Source of the DNA: Amoebidium appalachense
Lineage: Eukaryota > Ichthyosporea
Assembly: GCA_963693365.1 (NCBI GenBank)
Contig: CAVNZM010000002.1
Span: 7,688,001-7,752,000 of the forward strand
Direction of reading: 5' to 3'
Length of the DNA stretch: 64,000 nt
Part shown: piece by piece, positions 61,688 through 64,000 of the stretch
Layout: each line of letters opens with the position of its first letter
Numbering within the stretch: the stretch's first letter is position 1
Notes under the pieces: generated by a model
The model's input: the letters and a program-made list of their open reading frames with translations, nothing else
The model's database searches: none
Told to the model about the DNA's origin: nothing
Made by a program: the position numbers and the translations under genes

Positions 61688-64000
61688 ATGGATACGACTA
61701 GTAAATTTAGGTCTCAGTGCGCGTTCGTTTATTGACGTAGCTATAGAGACGAACATGGGCACCTTTACCATGCAGGGGATAGATGTATAAAAGAAACTTA
61801 TTTAACCGGAGCTTTTTGCCGTTTACATGTTGGTAGTGAAAAACATCGAGCACAATATGCTGCACACAAAGAAGATATATGTGCCAAACAGCACGAATAT
61901 ATTGAACATTTCAAAAACACGCACAGAAGCGAAGAAAAAGAGTACAGAGACACGCACACGGTAGAAGCACAAAAGTACAGGGACACACACAAGGAAGAAG
62001 CACGAGAGTACACGGATACGCACAGGGAAGAAGCACGAGAGTATAAGGAAACACATAGAGAAGATGCGCGGAACTACAGGAATAGTACGCACAGGGAAGC
62101 GCATAGGGAAGATGCGCGGAAATACAGAGACACACACAGAGAAGAGCTACAACATTACAGGGAATCGCACGTGGAAGAGAATAGACAGTATCAGGTATAT
62201 TTTACATTTTTCTTTCGCCTTTTGGTCTTTACTTATTTTGCTTCGGGAGTTTCTTGCTTCTGAGCTCTATGCATAAACAACTTCTTTTTAGTTTGTTCAT
62301 GGCTTTCTACTTTCTTACTTGCTTCGATGTTTTTTTGCCAAAAAAGGGGGAAAGAAAAGTAAGGGCAAGGAAAAAGCAGAAAAGAAACACTGTAAGGGAA
62401 GGGGAATGGGTAAGGAATTGTTGATTTTGAAACCAGAGGGAAGGAAAGGAGGGGGGAGGGGCAGGCAAGATATGCGCAAATTTTCTGAAACCCCCCCCCC
62501 CCCCCCCCTTCGTTTTTCGTTTCCCATTTGTGAGCTTTACGGAAAAAAAACAGAAAAGGTAAGAAACACGGAAGGGAAGGGGACAGGTAAGGGAAACACA
62601 GGGGAAAAGGGAAACGAGGGAAATAAGGACTGGGGAACAATAAAATCGAAAAAAACACAGGGGAGGACAAGTGGGAATGGCGTTTAGTTCAAGGGTGAAG
62701 AAGGGGGTAGGCAAGAAAGAAAAAATAGAAGATGAGAGGAGCAGGGAATTTTGAGCTTGATACATAATTAATTTAATAACTTTTTAAACTGACAACGAGA
62801 AGGAAAAAGAAAGAAACAGGAAAAGGAGAGAGGGAAGGAAAGGGACAGAAAAGAACACGATACGGAAGAGGCAATGATGAAAAAAAAGCAGAATAGAAGA
62901 AGAGAAAGGGGAGGGGGGGGGGGGGGGGTGGGGAGGGGGAAAGGAGGGAGGGAGGGGGGAGGGGGAGGAGGGAATAATAAACGGAAGAAAAAAATTAGAG
63001 GCAAGGGAAAATGCCCGGAAGAGAAATGGTTGATATTGTGCCAGTCCCAAAGAGTAGTATCTGATTGCACTTTTTGGCACGTGCAGGCGATACATCATAT
63101 GGAGGAAAGAGAGCAACAACTAGCATATCGTTTAAGGGAGACTGATACGACAACGAACAGTATCCACGAAACGGCTACATCCCTTCCCTCAGCCATTAGT
63201 ACCAATACTGTGCAGGAATCAGTGAACATTTACCGAGAGTTGATAAGTCCGGAAAATACAATGCACTTGTCATGTGCAGTATGCGATGAGCTGGTACCGA
63301 ACTCGAGTGTTATGCGCATTTCAACACTTGAATTTGCAGAAATTTATAGTTCTTTATTGCAACCGACCAATCAGCAAACAGATTTGTTTGAGCGTTGGCC
63401 TGAGCTAGATTCACGGGCTGAGTTGCTCACAGAACTTCGGGAAACTGGCTGTTTGATTGAGGTCGCCGGTCTTGAACAACACACTGATAACATTATGGTA
63501 CGCATCTGCAAAACATGCAATAACGCATTGAAAAAAGGACACACTCCATTTTACGCATTAGCCGGACCTAAATGGTTGGGACCGGATTGGCTACTGAATA
63601 AGTTTGGGAACCTGTCGTTTGCAGAGGAGAGAGCTGTTGCTCTTTACCGGTCTTCTATTCACCTGTGCCGTTTATCGTCGCCCTACTTCCTTGAAGATAC
63701 ACAATATTGGGCAATGAAAGGACACGTCATTACTCTTCCTCAATCACCAGGTGGAGTGGCGCAGAAACTGCCCCGTGCTCCTGCAGATACCGCAGGGAAC
63801 ATAGTGGTGCTTTTTTCCGGACCAAAAACAAGCGCGCGTGCATGTGTATATGCGTCTCAACTGTTTGTGGTTCGACGGCCTTATATAGAGACGTGTCTAC
63901 GTGACCTGTTCAAGTACAATAGACTTGAGGGTTACATCAACGTAATGTGCGACACGGATGCATTGCTTCAGTATCCGGAGAACAGTATTCTGGAACCGGT
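61688..64000 (+). CDS. Helitron-like protein, N-terminal part (DUF6570), runs off the window
   Basis: Proposed exons are 61688-61700, 61776-62194 and 63087 to beyond 64000. The long exon is open to the window edge. The second exon encodes about ten imperfect repeats of the type YRDTHREEAREY, a charged helical region common at the start of Helitron proteins. The third has CAVCDE and CKTCNNALKKGHTPFYALAG, then LSFAEERAVALYRSSIHLCRL, GHVITLPQ, KLPRAPAD and VVLFSGPK, which match the DUF6570 region that precedes the Rep and helicase domains. Those domains would lie to the right. The 62195-63086 intron has CAG/GTATAT and GTGCAG ends and keeps phase 0. An in-frame TGA at 61733 is avoided if a 75-nt intron (61701-61775) is real. 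Confidence 0.8.
62195..63086 (+). other. Intron of the Helitron-like gene
   Basis: 892 bp with GT and AG ends. It contains purine-rich GGGAAAGG words on the plus strand, a C-run at about 62491-62508 and a G-run near 62913-62928. Stops occur in all forward frames. Confidence 0.7.

Overview
This window is nuclear DNA of an intron-rich eukaryote whose lineage I cannot fix from the sequence. The reasons are GT-AG introns with reading frames that stay in phase from exon to exon, a class C GPCR, a CDCA7-type zinc-finger protein, E2F/CCAAT-like promoter words, a tyrosine-recombinase (DIRS-order) retrotransposon and a Helitron-like gene. No rRNA, tRNA, CRISPR array or operon was seen. More than half of the window is low-complexity DNA: runs of 20-50 C or G, (GT)n/(CA)n, (CT)n/(GA)n and (GGGA)n. 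Most long open frames (poly-Pro, poly-Gly, poly-Cys-Val, poly-His-Thr) are translations of these repeats and are not genes.

Layout. All five host genes that I can support lie on the minus strand and were assembled exon by exon: (1) 716-2829, two exons of an unrecognised Ser/Pro-rich protein; (2) 17528-18405, two exons of a charged coiled-coil protein; (3) 24836-26831, two exons of a WxxF-motif protein; (4) 28428-34563, eight exons of a CDCA7-like protein; (5) 37234-54548, about 17-19 exons of a class C (GABA-B-like) receptor with signal peptide, Venus-flytrap domain, seven membrane helices and a Gly/Ser/Asn-rich tail. Between 9.4 and 24 kb there is repeat-dense DNA that includes a 2-kb near-identical inverted repeat (about 11.3-13.4 kb and 21.7-23.7 kb). 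At the right end, 55900-61334 is a nearly complete retrotransposon with split direct repeats (A1-gag-RT/RNase H-tyrosine recombinase-B1-A2-B2). From 61688 to the window end is the 5' part of a Helitron-like gene (DUF6570 region).

The most unusual signal is a family of short interspersed repeats (here called R1, with a relative R2) that end in a poly(C) run. At least 17 of about 25 copies lie in introns of the CDCA7-like and GPCR genes, and every intronic copy has the same orientation as the gene. Many introns also carry a C-run within about 45 nt of the donor, and several have an R1 end plus C-run as the polypyrimidine tract before the acceptor. This suggests poly(C)-ended elements that supply intron sequence, or insertion into C-runs. 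The retrotransposon and the GPCR each carry single-base homopolymer frame errors (C8, A8), which may be real decay or sequencing error.
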